DNA of 64,000 bases from positions 17,767,001 to 17,831,000 of the forward strand of contig NC_083691.1 of assembly GCF_033118175.1 (NCBI RefSeq), in the 5' to 3' direction. The stretch comes from Dama dama. Taxonomy: Eukaryota; Chordata; Mammalia; Artiodactyla; Cervidae. Below are positions 32,336 through 43,930 of this stretch, piece by piece. Position 1 is the first letter of the stretch. Each line of letters opens with the position of its first letter. The position numbers were made by a program, and so were the translations under genes. The notes beneath the pieces are model-generated. The model was not told where the DNA came from and did not search any database. It saw only the letters and a list, made by a program, of their open reading frames with translations.

Positions 32336-32465
32336 AGACTCCCCTAGTGGTCCAGTGGTTAAGACTCTGCACTTTCACGGCAATGGATGCAGGATCAACT
32401 CTGGTTGGGGAATGAAGATCCTATTGGCCATGCAATGAGGCCAAAAAAAATTTTTTTTAATTATT
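32336..32465 (+). mobile_element. CHR-type SINE
   Basis: ACTCCCCTAGTGGTCCAGTG, GTTAAGACTCTGCACTTTCA and CTATTGGCCATGCAATGAGG, followed by an A/T-rich tail. Typical sense-oriented CHR. Confidence 0.88.
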
Positions 32466-32889
32466 TTTTTAAAAACCTACCTTAAAATGTTTTTTTAAAA
32501 AGAATATCCATAATAAGAGCAGCCACTGCTTGCTACTTATTCTTACTAGTGACAAAGTCAAGGTCACCTGCTGTGATGGTCAGAGCTGAGAGCAGGTGGA
32601 GCCCCTCCACACACACACACCCATCCCCCCACCCCTTCGACCACCACCCTCCGCCACACCAGCAGTTGCAACAACTGGGCTGGAGCTGCCCCCACCCCCG
32701 ATCCCGACCTGGCTGAGCTCCCCATATGTAGCACGGAGCCCAGGGGGCCCGCCAGGCCAACCGCCTGAGACCATGGGGCCATCAGGAGACAGGAGCCCCT
32801 CTGGGCTTGGCAGGCACAGTTCAGGGAGCATTGGCTGGCAGCCTCTGAGGCCAGCCACGTCCTGTGCTGAATGAGGAACAGGACAGCAC
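32466..32889. other. Unique sequence
   Basis: Short CA/CCACC tract at 32610-32660. Nothing else recognised. Confidence 0.4.
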
Positions 32890-33045
32890 AGGCCTGGAGC
32901 CCAAGTGCCTGGAGGCAAACGCCCGCTTCTGCTTCATCCCAGTTCTGTGACTTTGGGCATGTTACTTTGCTTCTGTGTGCCTCAGTTTTCCCATCAGTGA
33001 AATGGGGAGAATGATGACCATGGTCTCCATGTTACAAGATTTCTA
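32890..33045 (-). mobile_element. MIR SINE
   Basis: Plus strand: TCTGTGACTTTGGGCATGTT, GTGCCTCAGTTTTCCCATCA and GTGAAATGGGGAGAATGATG, a clear reverse-oriented MIR. Confidence 0.82.
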
Positions 33046-35639
33046 TGCTACCTATGTGAGGTGATACTACAAAGCCCTCTCAGAGCTGGATGGAGGGAGG
33101 CCGCACGGACAGGCTGCCGTGACTATTGTACTGCCACTGTCCAGCAGGGCACCCAGCCCTTTCTGTCTCCTGGTTTATTCAGTCCTCACCCCCACCTCCA
33201 AGGAAGTCTTATCATTCCTGTGCTCAGACCTCTTTCCCAAAGCCACCAGACCAAGGCTCCCTGCCTCTGAAGCTCTGCCCCTGGCGTCGGGACGTCCCCG
33301 GGGAAGGTGTACCCCAAACTCCAGGGGGCAGCGGGGCCCGCCTGCCTGGCATGTCTGTCGCTCAGGTGGACCTGGCCTGGGCACGTGAAGTCCCAGCTGC
33401 GAGGGGGGGAGAGGAAGCTGCACAGAAAAGCCCCAGGTAATGTAAATGGAAACTCTAACCACCCACCCTGCACCTGGCGTTTTTGCATTTCCCAAGACTG
33501 CTGACGAGATGGTGTGAAAGCTTCGAGCCAAGGAGGAAACAGGCCACGTCCACAGGCATCAGGGAAGTAGGCCTGGAGCCCAGGCCACTTCTCGTCCCAG
33601 CCTGGAAACTCCGTGATGGAGCTTATTTAAAGGCCACCCTCAAGGTGACCTGGAAAATGCCCGGTCTAAGCCAGACCCCTTCCCAGGGGCCTTGGAGCCA
33701 CAGCCCAGGTGCTGGTGGAGACTCTCTCTGGTCCAGAGAGGACAATGCCTTATCCCCCATGGACTCCTGGGGATTCAGGGAAGCCCAAGTCCATTTTTCC
33801 AGGTTGCAGGCAAGTTCCCCACCACACCCCCAGATCACATTACTGGGAACTCCAAGCATCTGGTTCCCGCTGATGCCAAGTGTGCGGGTCGCATACCCCA
33901 AAGACACAGGCAGCACAAGGAAAGTGTGCCCACGGCACTTACATAACCCATGCAAGGTCACAGGGAACTGGAGGAACCAGGACTCAGTGCCAGATCTGTG
34001 TGCAAGGCTCCTTCACTCTCCCAGGGCCCATCCGAGCAGGAACCACAAGCAGGAACCACAGCCCCCACGGTTTAGGGAAACCAGTGCCAGCCTCAGAGAT
34101 CTGGGGGAACCCCGGACACCAGAAGGCAGTGTCCCTGGCTGTGGACCACGGTGAACTGCAGTGCAGCCCTGTGCAAATGACCAGGGCCCAATTCCTGGAT
34201 CAGCAGGGCTGGGCCCAGCTGCATGAGACAGACAGACAGACAGACAGGCACGTGCTGAGTGATCAGGGTGTGGAGAAGCTCTGGAGACCTCTGCAGCTGT
34301 GCAGTGGAAGGGGGCACACCCCCAGCCAGCTGGCACCCGCCTGTCAGCGCCGATGCCCACCCGTAGACAGGGAAGTACCAGCTAGCCCGCAGCCAGGGCC
34401 CGGCCCCAGACACAGCTGCCAGGAGAAGGTGGCCAGGAGGCCTTCCAGCCCCCATAGAGGCATCGACGAACTGAGAGGCGGGCAGAGCACACCCTCCAGA
34501 GACCCTAACAACGGCCCGGCTGGTCTGCACTGAACACGTCCTATGTGTGTCCCTGCAGGGGAGCACACACAAGAGGGGCTCGGGGTAGTGCCCACCCCCC
34601 ATTCTGGTAGGCTAGCTGCAGGGCTAGTCCAGTGGATCTGAGCCCCTTGCCCACACCCCCACGTCCCGAGGACAGGTGCAGCAATACTTGTCTGACTCGT
34701 TTACTTACCACTTCCCCAAACAAGTCCCTGCCCATCAGATGTTCAGATGCAGGAGGCCCCTCAGCTCTGAGCTACGAAGCCTGCTGTCTACAGAAACTCT
34801 TCCTGAGAGGGTCGTCTGTGACTGACCATGACATCTACAGCTATTCCCCAGGAACCGAAAGTTCCAGAACGAAAAGGCAAATCAAGGCCAGATGCTGACT
34901 GAGGGCTCCACGGCGGCAGGAAGTAAGCTCCAAACCCGCATGGAGCCGAGCGCGGGCTCACGAGCCGCCTGGCCACCTTCTCCGGTCCACTACCCTGAAC
35001 TGCATGCCTCCCGGCCCCAACAGGAGCGCCGTCCTCTGGCCCAACACACTGTCCCTGCAAGCAGAGCCCCTGGTCACCTTGTGGATACAGAGGGCACAGC
35101 GCCCAAATGAGGTGACGCCAGCTGGGTGAGCAGCCCCGGCCTTTCGCTGTGACATTGCCATCAGCATCATCAGGCCAACACCAGGGAGCTACACCCACAG
35201 CAGAATGGGCCAGGTGACGCGAAAGCAAGAACAAAACCCAAAACTGGGTGGGTTATTTTTTATCACCCTGTAGACTTGTAGCAAAGACCTGGGCAGCTCC
35301 AGAAACATCCAGGCACGAAGCAGGTTTCTCTCGTCCTCTGCCCACCCCCCTCATCCTCCCTTGCCCCTTCCCTCAGGAACCCCAGAAAGTGGATCAGGTC
35401 AGAGCAAAGCGTTCCTCGTTCTGCCATCTCCACAGGGAAAACTAATTAGTTGCCAAATATTCAGAGTGGGTAATTGCTACCTGAATTAATAAGGGCAAAC
35501 AGCCGGCAAGAAAACAGTGGTTTCCTATTCCAGAGTTCCAGGCTCTGCTAGGGGAAGGACCGGCTCAGGGGAGACTGGGCACCTGCTGGCCACTCCTGCT
35601 CCTGGACGGTTCACACACTCCTGGGGCCCAGTCACCATT
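33046..35639. other. Unique GC-rich sequence, 2.6 kb
   Basis: Long open frames on both strands (33483-34154, 33880-34533, 34093-34602, 34788-35234) overlap each other and lack recognisable domains. (GACA)5 at 34227-34248. An AT-rich patch at 35430-35510 has TAATTAG and GAATTAATAA words. Confidence 0.45.
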
Positions 35640-35815
35640 TGTGTCCGCTCAAACACGCACACAAACACTACGTGCACCACACACGTGCACACTCATGACA
35701 CACCTGCACGCACATACACATGTATGTGCCTGCGATGCACACAGGCGCACGCACACACACACACACAGGAACACACAGGCACACATCTGTGTAGGCACGC
35801 ACCACACACATCCAC
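35640..35815 (+). repeat. Degenerate (CA)n / (CACG)n tract
   Basis: CA-rich with GCACACAAACAC, ACACACGTGCAC and GCACGCACACACACACACAC parts. Alternating purine-pyrimidine. Confidence 0.9.
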
Positions 35816-37385
35816 AGGTTTGAGGAGGATGGTTTGCACAGGACCCTGGGGCCCCGGGTTGTCTCAGCTCTGTCCGGGGGGCACAGACACCACACTGCGG
35901 GGGCTGCAGGCAGGATGAAGAAGGGGAGGAAGGCAAAAGTTGAGACGACCCCGCAGAGAACACAGGCTCTGGGGAGGCTGGAAGGGCAGCCCCCAGGCAC
36001 AGACTCCAGGGTCATATCACAGCGGCCCTGGGGAGTCTGCTGAGCTCTGTCTGTGCCTTGCTGGCTCTGGGCCTGAGTTTCTGCCTGTGCAGAAACTGAG
36101 GGAGCAGTTCTGAGCCGCTGCCCTCCAGGAAGGCTTCAGTTCCCGTCTGGGTCCACAGTCGTCCCTGCGCTTCAGTCCCTCCCTCTCCCCCTGACCAAGG
36201 ACTGAGCGCAGGACTTCCCCTGAGCTCAGCAGGCAAGTCACTTCCTCTGGGGTGGCCACAGCTCTCAAGGTCACGGGCAGCTGGGGCCAGAGCCATCCAG
36301 CCACGCACACTGCTGTCAGAGCCACATGGGACCCTGGGCTGTGTCTGGAAGGGCTGCCCAGGCCGCCTGCCCGTTCACGAGAAGCCGCTGTGGAAGTTTA
36401 GCATGTCTACACGATGCAGACCATCCTTCCTTCGCTTCTTCATTGAAAGATGCGTTGTTAACAGCCCTTGCCACTTGTACATAGAGAACCGTCTTTCTAA
36501 CAGCCAAATCCTATCTCAGCCGAATGGCTGTATCACAAAAGACCTAGCTGAAACCCTGCTGAGGTTATCTCACTTCAGGTATTTCCAATCTTGGGCTTTT
36601 ATAAACATTGCTTATATGCACTCCTGTAAAATAAATAAGAAGTCCTGTGTATGTAGACATCTACATGTATCTTTGAAGACTCCTATGTGCTAGGAACCAA
36701 GTCTGGAAGGCCACCCACCAAGTTCACTGTGTGGACGTCCAAGGGACAGGATTAGGGGAGAAAACTCAAAAGTCCTGTAAGCAAGGGTCACTTTTTAAGT
36801 GAGAAATAGGTAAAGAGGGGAATTAAATGCAGGCACTCTTGAGCCTCTGCAGTGGGCACAGAGCTGGCAGGAGAAAAGTCTCGGGAACACAGGGAGGAAG
36901 GCGGCTCGTCCACGAGGGAGAGGCCAGGAGCCACTGCCTTGCTCCGCAAGGCCGATTCTCCCCAGGGTGGAGAGGACCAGGGTTCAAATCCCGACTCGCA
37001 GCACTAAGCAGGTGCAAGAATTCAGTCTCCTGTGTGTGGGAAATATAGGCATTCTCAGAAGCCAGGCTGCCGTGAGACCAACCAAGACAGCAGATGGGTC
37101 GCCACCAGGGTCCTGTCCTGTGACCACGGCTTCCTTCCTCCTGTGAGCTTCAGAGAAACACCAAACTGATGGCTGATCCCCAGCTCCCCAGCCTCCCACA
37201 AGGCTGACCCAGCAAGGAGGTGGGTCATACACCCCGACTCTTGCCTCCCAGAGAGGGAACTCCTGACAGCCATTAGCACAAATGAGAAGCTGACTTGAGC
37301 ATATCTAGAAACCCCAGGATGATTAATGATTGTGACAACCCACCCCCCACCATAATCACTAATACAGCAATTGACCTACTGGCTG
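35816..37385. other. Mostly unique; possible L1 trace
   Basis: 36550-36700 has an antisense-L1-like phrase (GGTATTTCCAATCTTGGGCT, TTATAAACATTGCTTATATG). 36970-37060 has a weak reverse MIR-like segment. No exon recognised. Confidence 0.4.
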
Positions 37386-37570
37386 ATGTTTTTTGGTTTG
37401 GGGGTTTTTTCTTTAATCTTTCTTGAATTTGTCACAGTACTGCTTCTGTTTTATGGATTTTGGGGTTTTGGGTCTCGAGGCATGTGGGACCCTAGCTTTC
37501 AAACCAGAGATCAACCCTCTACCTCCTACACGAAGACAAAGTCCCAACCCCTGGACCACCAGGGAAGTCC
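37386..37570 (-). mobile_element. CHR-type SINE
   Basis: Plus strand shows the reverse CHR: TCGAGGCATGTGGGACCCTA then CCTGGACCACCAGGGAAGTC, preceded by a T-rich segment that is the reversed A-rich tail. Confidence 0.87.
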
Positions 37571-37676
37571 CTGGCCAATAGTTTTTAAGGTACTTTTTTC
37601 AGGAAAACTCAGGGAGTCCAAGAACCTAGAAAGAGCAGCCCCAGTGTTGAGCAGGAAGGTTTTAGACAACCTCAAT

Positions 37677-37866
37677 GGTTCCCAGGTGGCGCTAGTGGTA
37701 AAAGAGCCCACAGGTTGGACCCCTGGGTCAGGAAGATCCCTTGGAGGATGGAATGGCAACCCACTCCAGTATTCTTGCCTGAAAACCTCCATGGACAGAG
37801 GAGCCTGCTGGCCTGCAGTCCATGGGGTCGCAAAGATTTGGACATGACTGAGCGCACACACACACA
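37677..37866 (+). mobile_element. Bov-tA SINE, head internally shortened
   Basis: GGTTCCCAGGTGGCGCTAGT head joins almost directly to ACCCCTGGGTCAGGAAGATC, so the middle of the tRNA part is missing. Ends AAGATTTGGACATGACTGAG. Confidence 0.93.
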
Positions 37867-38839
37867 GCAATGTGGACAAAGTTAAATGACTTGCCCCTTC
37901 ACACTGATAGGCCTTTCCCCACTCCCCAGATTGGGGGTCAGGGCTCCTGCAAATTCTACTTCAAAGGGAGATGCACCCATGAGGGAGCACCCAGAGCAGT
38001 GGGCCTCACCCGTCTGTGCCCCCGTGGTCACCAGATGCCTACCCTCCAGGGATCCACAGCACCCAACCAGGACCAAGGCCAGCTCACTCATGGCTGTCTG
38101 CCCTTGGGAATGAGCAATGTGAGCCAAAAGGCCCAGGTCCCTCACCTGAAAAGAAGCACCACCCTCCTCCTGAGCGGTGGGGTCGGGATGCCCTGAGGAG
38201 ATAAAACCAGGAGCTGAGAGCTGGAGAGGGGACAACCCCGAATCCACATGGCTCTCAGACGGCAGGCGTACGTCTGTGAAATCTCTTGCAAACGATGACA
38301 GCCTGGACTTGTGTGGCTCCGGGCCTCCCGGCAGCCAGTCCTAGGTCCCCCACCCACCAGAACCCCCAGGGCTGGGAAGGAAGCTGTCCAGAGTCACTCA
38401 GCCACGAAGGAGCTGCAAGGACATTCCTGCACCCTTGACCGGCTCCCCCCCCTCCTCCCTCACCTGCCCTTCACCCCCACCCCCCGCCCCGCCCCTCCAG
38501 TGTGCGTCTCCCCCAGCCACCCAGGGAAACAGCCCCTGGCTGTCTCCCAGGAGGCACTTTGAACATCTCAAGTGCCCTCTCCAAAAAAACATCAAAGACA
38601 TGGCGCTTCCCGTTGATTCTTAGACCCAGTGACCTGTGCGGGGCTGGCCACACAGTGCCTGTCAAACACGACCTGGGAGCCTGGCTTTGATCAGAGTGTC
38701 GCTGGCCTCCCCACCCCCCCAGAAGCCCTGTGCCCCAAATTTATTCCAGAGTCAGGTGGAGGGAGCTGGATTATGCCTGCAATTTGCAAGTGTATCCCCC
38801 TTAATAAAGAGCCACACCCCTAAAAGCCCCTCCCCCATT
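37867..38839. other. Unique GC-rich sequence
   Basis: No recognised exon or repeat. C-rich CCCCCACCCCCCGCCCCGCC-type DNA around 38475-38500. Confidence 0.4.
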
Positions 38840-39150
38840 TTATTACAGGTTAATGGTTTGAACATCCTTAATTTTAGAAATGACTGCAAACCATTGAGTA
38901 TCAGGCTGGCTCCAGGTCTCTCTCCCAGTTCACGATCTCTCCGTGCACAAGGACAGCAATATTTTTAGGCCTTATTCAAGTTAACCATCCTTGCTGCAAA
39001 TGAAATATTAATTAAAGGTTATGCTTGCAGCCTTCGGAAAATGATTACTCAAGATAGCAATTATATTTCCCCCCTTTCTGTGTAATAACGCTGCACCTCG
39101 CTGTGCAGCGGGGATTAATAATTCTGAGCCCTGTTGTTACAGAGGCAGCA
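38840..39150. promoter_or_regulatory. Candidate conserved non-coding element, homeodomain-motif rich
   Basis: A sharp AT-rich island in GC-rich DNA with no transposon signature. It has repeated TAAT/ATTA cores, including ATATTAATTAAAGG and GGGATTAATAATTC. A perfect 8-bp inverted repeat CGCTGCAC/GTGCAGCG (39089-39096 and 39103-39110) has a 6-base loop. No open frame of note. Enhancer role is inferred from composition only. Confidence 0.35.
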
Positions 39151-39530
39151 TCAAAGCAGAAGACAGGGCAGGCCCAGGAGGGGAAAACTCCACCACACTT
39201 TTAGACGCACAGAGAAAGTGCGTGACTTCAAAAGGGCAGGACTCTCTCTTCAGGGCTGGGGTTGTTTCTCAAGGTCATTAGCAACTCTCGCTGACAGAAA
39301 GAGTGGCCCAGTTACAAAGCAGACAGAGACGCACATCAGAACAGGATATAGCAACAGCTCTTCATCCGGCTTGCTCAGCCTGCCCCACAGCCTGGCGTGT
39401 ACCTGGAGCCCATCGGGCAGCTTCCCATGATCCTTCCAAGGGACTCAAACACTCAGGAGAGTCAGTGACTCAAGAGCCAACAGGTCGGTAACTCCTCAGG
39501 CAATGTCCGCAGGAGAAGAGAAAAGACAAG

Positions 39531-39701
39531 TCTATATACTTTGGCCATGAGTATATTGGATGAGATGGTTGGATGGCATCACCGACTCAATGGACATGAG
39601 TTTGAACAAACTCCGAGATACAGTGAAAGACATGGAAGCCTAGCGCGCTGCAGTCCACGGGGTCGAAAAGAGTCAGCCACGACCAAGCAACTGAACAACA
39701 A
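39531..39701 (+). mobile_element. BovB 3' terminus with internal deletion
   Basis: ATACTTTGGCCATGAGTATA, then GGATGAGATGGTTGGATGGC and GACTCAATGGACATGAGTTT, ending CAACTGAACAACAA. The stretch between the GGCCA and ATGAGATGG motifs is largely deleted. Confidence 0.92.
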
Positions 39702-39875
39702 TGCAGGAAATTCAGGAGACTCAGGTTCGATCCCTGGGTCGGGAAGATTCCCTGGAGTAGGAAATGGCAACCCACTCCAGTATTCTTGCCTGGGAAACTC
39801 CATGGACAGAGGAGTCTGTCGAGCTACAGTCCATGGGGTGGCAAAGAGTCAGACATGACTGAGCAACTGAACACA
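39702..39875 (+). mobile_element. Truncated Bov-tA joined to BovB end
   Basis: Begins within the tRNA-derived head (TGCAGGAAATTCAGGAGACT), has a perfect B box GGTTCGATCCC, then a full body and the end GACATGACTGAGCAACTGAA. Confidence 0.94.
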
Positions 39876-39879
39876 CACC

Positions 39880-39935
39880 TACATAAATCAACTATACTCC
39901 AAACTAAAATGAAATAATTACATGTGAAAAAAAGA
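39880..39935 (+). mobile_element. L1 3' tail remnant
   Basis: ATAAATCAACTATACTCCAA and an A-rich tail match the terminal part of artiodactyl L1. Confidence 0.65.
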
Positions 39936-39989
39936 GAAACATCCATTTATGGCATGTAGCTTCCAGGAGCCAGGCAAACTCAGTGAGAG

Positions 39990-40084
39990 AAATCCCCACC
40001 TTCATCTGAGAGATAAAAGCACTGAAACTCACAAAGACCTCTCAGCACAACAAACAGCAGAACCGGGGTGCAAACCTATGAACC
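39990..40084 (+). mobile_element. Weak MIR-like fragment
   Basis: GAGAGATAAAAGCACTGAAA, CTCACAAAGACCTCTCAGCA and GCAGAACCGGGGTGCAAACC follow the MIR 3' order at low identity. Confidence 0.4.
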
Positions 40085-40195
40085 CACAATTCCATGAGGG
40101 CAGCCTGGGTCCCCACGGTTGACCTTGCCTGGTGTCCGGCACATGGTAGGTGCTCAAGAAATTTTACTTATTTATTTAATGAATAAACAATTGAA
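40085..40195 (+). mobile_element. L2 3' terminus
   Basis: CCATGAGGGCAGCCTGGGTC, then TGGTGTCCGGCACATGGTAG, GTGCTCAAGAAATTTTACTT and a GAATAAACAATTGAA end: a clear L2 3' end. Confidence 0.75.
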
Positions 40196-41183
40196 CTTCT
40201 GAATCAACTGTCCACACTCAGCAGGCACAGTCCAGCAACTTCTCAACAAAGTAGACTTTAAAAAAAAAAACAGTTGTGACTTTAAATCAGTCTCAGCATC
40301 CAAGGAACTGAGAAGGTCAGGGTACAAAAGTCCCGATATCCTGATAAGAAATCACCCCACCCCACCCCCCTAGTATGGCCCATGTCTTCCCCTAGAGGCA
40401 TCGTCAAATATTTTTCATAAGATGGAATATCATAGTGCCAGAAATTAGTGGTGTGTGGTATGAAACAATTATGGTTTTCTCTGTCCTGTGACAATGTGAA
40501 AATCAGAAATTCTTGAAACACCCTTGGAGAAATCTTGGGTGATGGTGTCAGACCACGCTCTGATCCTGACTGGCAGTTCCCGGCACCCTACGCCCTTGAG
40601 TTTCCCCCAAGGCAAATGAGAACAACCTTAAGCCTCATTTCAAGGACAAGGCTGCAGATTGCAACACAGATATTGATAGCTGTGACGCTAATGTCTCCTG
40701 ATCCAGAGGCCTGGAGCCAGGGGCCCAAACAACCAAGGAGAATTTCCTGACCCCCACAGAGCTGCCCCAGGGGCACTGAGGTGGGGGTGAGGCCTTGCCC
40801 CTTGAGCAGGGAAGAGGAGAGGTTCCCCAGAGCTGTGCCCCAGGCAGACTGAGGGGAAGGTGGCGGGTGGAGACCCCAGGTCCCAGGATTCTTCTGGAAA
40901 CTGGAAAACTCATTGTGTACCAGCCAAGCTGAGGAGCTGAGAAGGCCCTTCCTGATCTGAAAGCCCCAGGGGGCAGGAGAGGCCCGGGAAGACTGTGGGG
41001 AAGCACTCAGGGGATTCACTGGCTCTCCAAGCAGAAGGAGGGTGCTGGGGTCCCTTAAAACAGGCAGGCACAGAGCACAGAAGCACAGGAAGCTACCAGT
41101 GGCCAGGCTGGTGGGACAGCTGGTAGACCACAGCCTGCGGGACAGACACACACTTCCTGGGTGCGCTGGATGCGTGCACACAC
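40196..41183. other. Unique sequence
   Basis: The 204-codon minus-strand frame 40588-41202 runs into the next SINE and has no recognisable domain. 40390-40510 is AT-rich without repeat signature. Confidence 0.4.
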
Positions 41184-41390
41184 GCTCAGTCACCTCAGTC
41201 ATGTCCGACTCTGTGCGACCCTACTGACTGTGGTCCACCAGGCTCCTCAGTCCTTGGGATTCTCCAGGCCAGAATACTGGAGTGGGTTTCCATGCCCTTC
41301 TCCAGGGAAACTTCCCACCTCAGGGATTGAACCTGCGTCTCATGCATTGCAGGTGGATTCTTTATCCACTGAGCCACCTGGGAAGCCCCA
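41184..41390 (-). mobile_element. Bov-tA SINE
   Basis: Reverse Bov-tA from GCTCAGTCACCTCAGTCATG to the head ACTGAGCCACCTGGGAAGCC, with B-box region AGGGATTGAACC on the plus strand. Confidence 0.95.
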
Positions 41391-41997
41391 CGATACAATG
41401 TCCAGAAATGTCAATCCTGCCCTTGAGGACAGGCAGACAAATGAACAGACAAGGTAAATGCCTCCTGCATGCAGCCAGATACAGAAACCAGGACCCATTC
41501 GTCTCGCTGGCAAATGTGGATGAAGCCCAGGTGCCTGGACTGCTCCTCCACAGACACTAAGGGCTAAGGTGAAGCACCCTACAGTCCTGAGATGCCTTCC
41601 AACACCAGGGCCTAGGAACCCCCTTAGCAGAGGGGCCTCTTTGATGAGGACACCCTGGCAGGAAGCATGGGTAACACAAGGGCAGGGCACTGGGAGGAGA
41701 ACGGGCAACAGGGAGGGCCCACCACCTCCACAAAAGGGACCCAGACCCACCCACTGCTTCTGGCACCGAATGGATCCACTGATACTCCCTTTCCTAGGGT
41801 ACAAGAGGTCTGAGGGTCAGAGACATCAGCTTTCTCCCACCCTTAACCTCTAAAACTTCTTCCTCACTCAGCTAAGCTTGGCCAGAAAGAAGAGAGAAGG
41901 CACCATGGCAGGAGACAGGACAGAAGAGGGGTGGCCTGTGGTCGGAGTACTCAGGGTCTTGGGCCCCCAGCGCAGAGCAGCCCAGGACCTCAGTTAA
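41391..41997. other. Unique sequence
   Basis: Nothing recognised. Antisense open frame 41340-41804 overlaps the SINE head. Confidence 0.4.
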
Positions 41998-42595
41998 TAG
42001 TTCAGTCGTTCAGTCATGTCTGACCCTTTGCGACCCCAAGGTCTGCAGCACGCCAGGCTTCCCTGTCCATCACCAACTCCAGGAGCTTGCTCAAACTCAT
42101 GTCCATCAAGTCAGTGATGCCATCCAATCATCTCATCCTCTGTCATCCCCCTTCTCCTGCCTTCAATCTTTTCCAGAATCAGGGTCTTTTCTAAGGAGTC
42201 AGTTCTTAGCATTAGGTGGCCAAAGTATTGGAGTTTCAGCTTCAGCATCAGTCCTTCCAATGAGTATTCAGGACTGATTTCCTTTAGGGTGGACTTGGAT
42301 CTCCTTGCAGTCCAAGGGACTCTCAAGAGTCGTCTCCAACACCACAGTTCAAAAGCATCAATTTTTCGGCACTCAGCTTTCTTTATAGTCCAATTCTTAC
42401 ATCCATACATGACTACTGGAAAAACCATAGCTTTGACTAGGCAGACCTTTGTTGGCAAAGTAATGTCTCTGCTTTTTAATATGCTGTCTAGGTTGGTCAT
42501 AACTTTTCTTCCAAGAAGCAAACGTCTTTTAATTTCATGGCTGCAGTCACCATCTGCAGTGATTTTGGAGCCCAGAAACTCACATGCAGCTTAAC
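41998..42595 (-). mobile_element. BovB LINE 3' portion, longest copy in the window
   Basis: About 0.6 kb of BovB. The minus strand has an open frame of 136 codons (42111-42521) covering the C-terminal end of the reverse-transcriptase protein (VMYGCKNWTIKKAE and EGLMLKLKLQYFGHLM motifs). The catalytic RT core is not present. The plus-strand left end shows the reversed 3' terminus AGTTCAGTCGTTCAGTCATG. Confidence 0.96.
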
Positions 42596-43439
42596 AAAGG
42601 CCTCACTCCCAGGGTCCCTGGGAAAGCCCCCAGGACTCTCACCAGCCTCCTGACCTGCCTCAGGGCTACCTCGGGGGATGGGGAGAGGGCAAGGGTGCTC
42701 AGGACAGACCCAGGAGCAGCTGGAAGGGAGCACCGCCTGACCCCGAGGGGGCTGGGCAAGGTGGGCTTTGGTCTGGAGCTGTGTAACACTCCACACTAGA
42801 GGAACCCGAGGGAGTGGCGTCCAGGGAAGAAGAAGCGGGAATGTCCCAAAAGTCTCCTTTCCTCCTCCAGAAAACCGAGACCTTTTTCCAGGACTGTTGA
42901 AGTCACGGGAGCAACTGTCCCTACCCTTGAGGTGCAGGAACGACACACTGCCTCTACCAGATCACAGTGCCTGTCCCAAGGGGACTCAGGCAGGAAGCCA
43001 GAGAAACGGGGGCCACGACCGCCCAGGGCTCAGAAGCCGGTGCCAATGATGGCATCTGCAGGAAAGAGCCTTTCATTAGCCAGTTCTGGCTCCTCCCTCT
43101 ACCTGAAACCTCACTCATCACCTGGATGGGATACACCGAGGCCACTGGTTCACAGGGGGCACGCTGAGATGTGGGCACCTTGCCACCCAGGTCCCAAGAG
43201 GCCAGAAGCAACCTGGCCCCCAGATGGGAAGTGGGACGTGGTCCTGCCGGGAGGGGCACCCTGAGTGCAGCCCTCCCGGGCCATGGTCATGTGGAAGATC
43301 AGGCTGCTGGAGGGAGGGAATCTCTGCCCAAGGCGGACTCCGGGGAGGATAGGAGCTGAGCACATGCTCCTGTTCATTCCCTGACACTTACCTGGTATCT
43401 CACTATGTGTGGTCATAAAACACACACGGTCTCTGTCTC
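42596..43439. other. Unique sequence
   Basis: Overlapping open frames on both strands, no domain recognised. Confidence 0.4.
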
Positions 43440-43930
43440 CCAGAGCTCCTGGCCGAGGGGAGAGGCGCGACTGCACGCCCTGATGCAGGGTGATGGCCAG
43501 TCCAGATCGGCAGCAGGGACACAACGCCGGGGCGGGCACAGTGGGAGCGTGGCCTCGGGGTGCAGAGGAGGGAAGGAACGGGAGGGTGCGTGGTCCGCGG
43601 GGACCCCTGGGCTCGGCTACACAGGTGCCTCGCTACAGCCTGGATTGAGGAAGCTGGGTCAGAGCTCCAGATTGGAGTCTTTTTTTTCGCTGAATTCCCC
43701 TTCCAGACATCAGAGGCAAAGAGGAACATGCACTGGACGCCACCTAAACCAGTTCTTCCTGCTCGGTGAGAGAAATGGGTCTTCTGGCCTCTGCCCACCC
43801 CCCACCACTCCCGCCCCCGCAGGTTCCCCTTGGGGCAGAGCACGTGTCACCCCAGAAAGGCGAGCTGTGTGGGGGCGGGGCTCCAGGTAGTCCGCGCCCA
43901 TCGTCATGGCCACGCCCGCCGTCCACGCCT
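43440..43930. promoter_or_regulatory. Candidate CpG-rich regulatory DNA in two clusters
   Basis: About 17 CpGs by hand count in 43440-43640 and about 10 in 43858-43935, including GC-box words (GGGGCGGGGC, GGGGCGGGCA). CpG-poor DNA separates the clusters. The 161-codon plus frame 43405-43890 has no recognised domain. Confidence 0.35.

Noticed and set aside
33483..34533. Two overlapping plus frames of 223 and 217 codons
   Set aside because: They overlap each other and minus-strand frames, with no recognisable fold, domain or splice context.
40588..41202. 204-codon minus frame
   Set aside because: Its start lies in the neighbouring SINE region and no protein family is recognisable.
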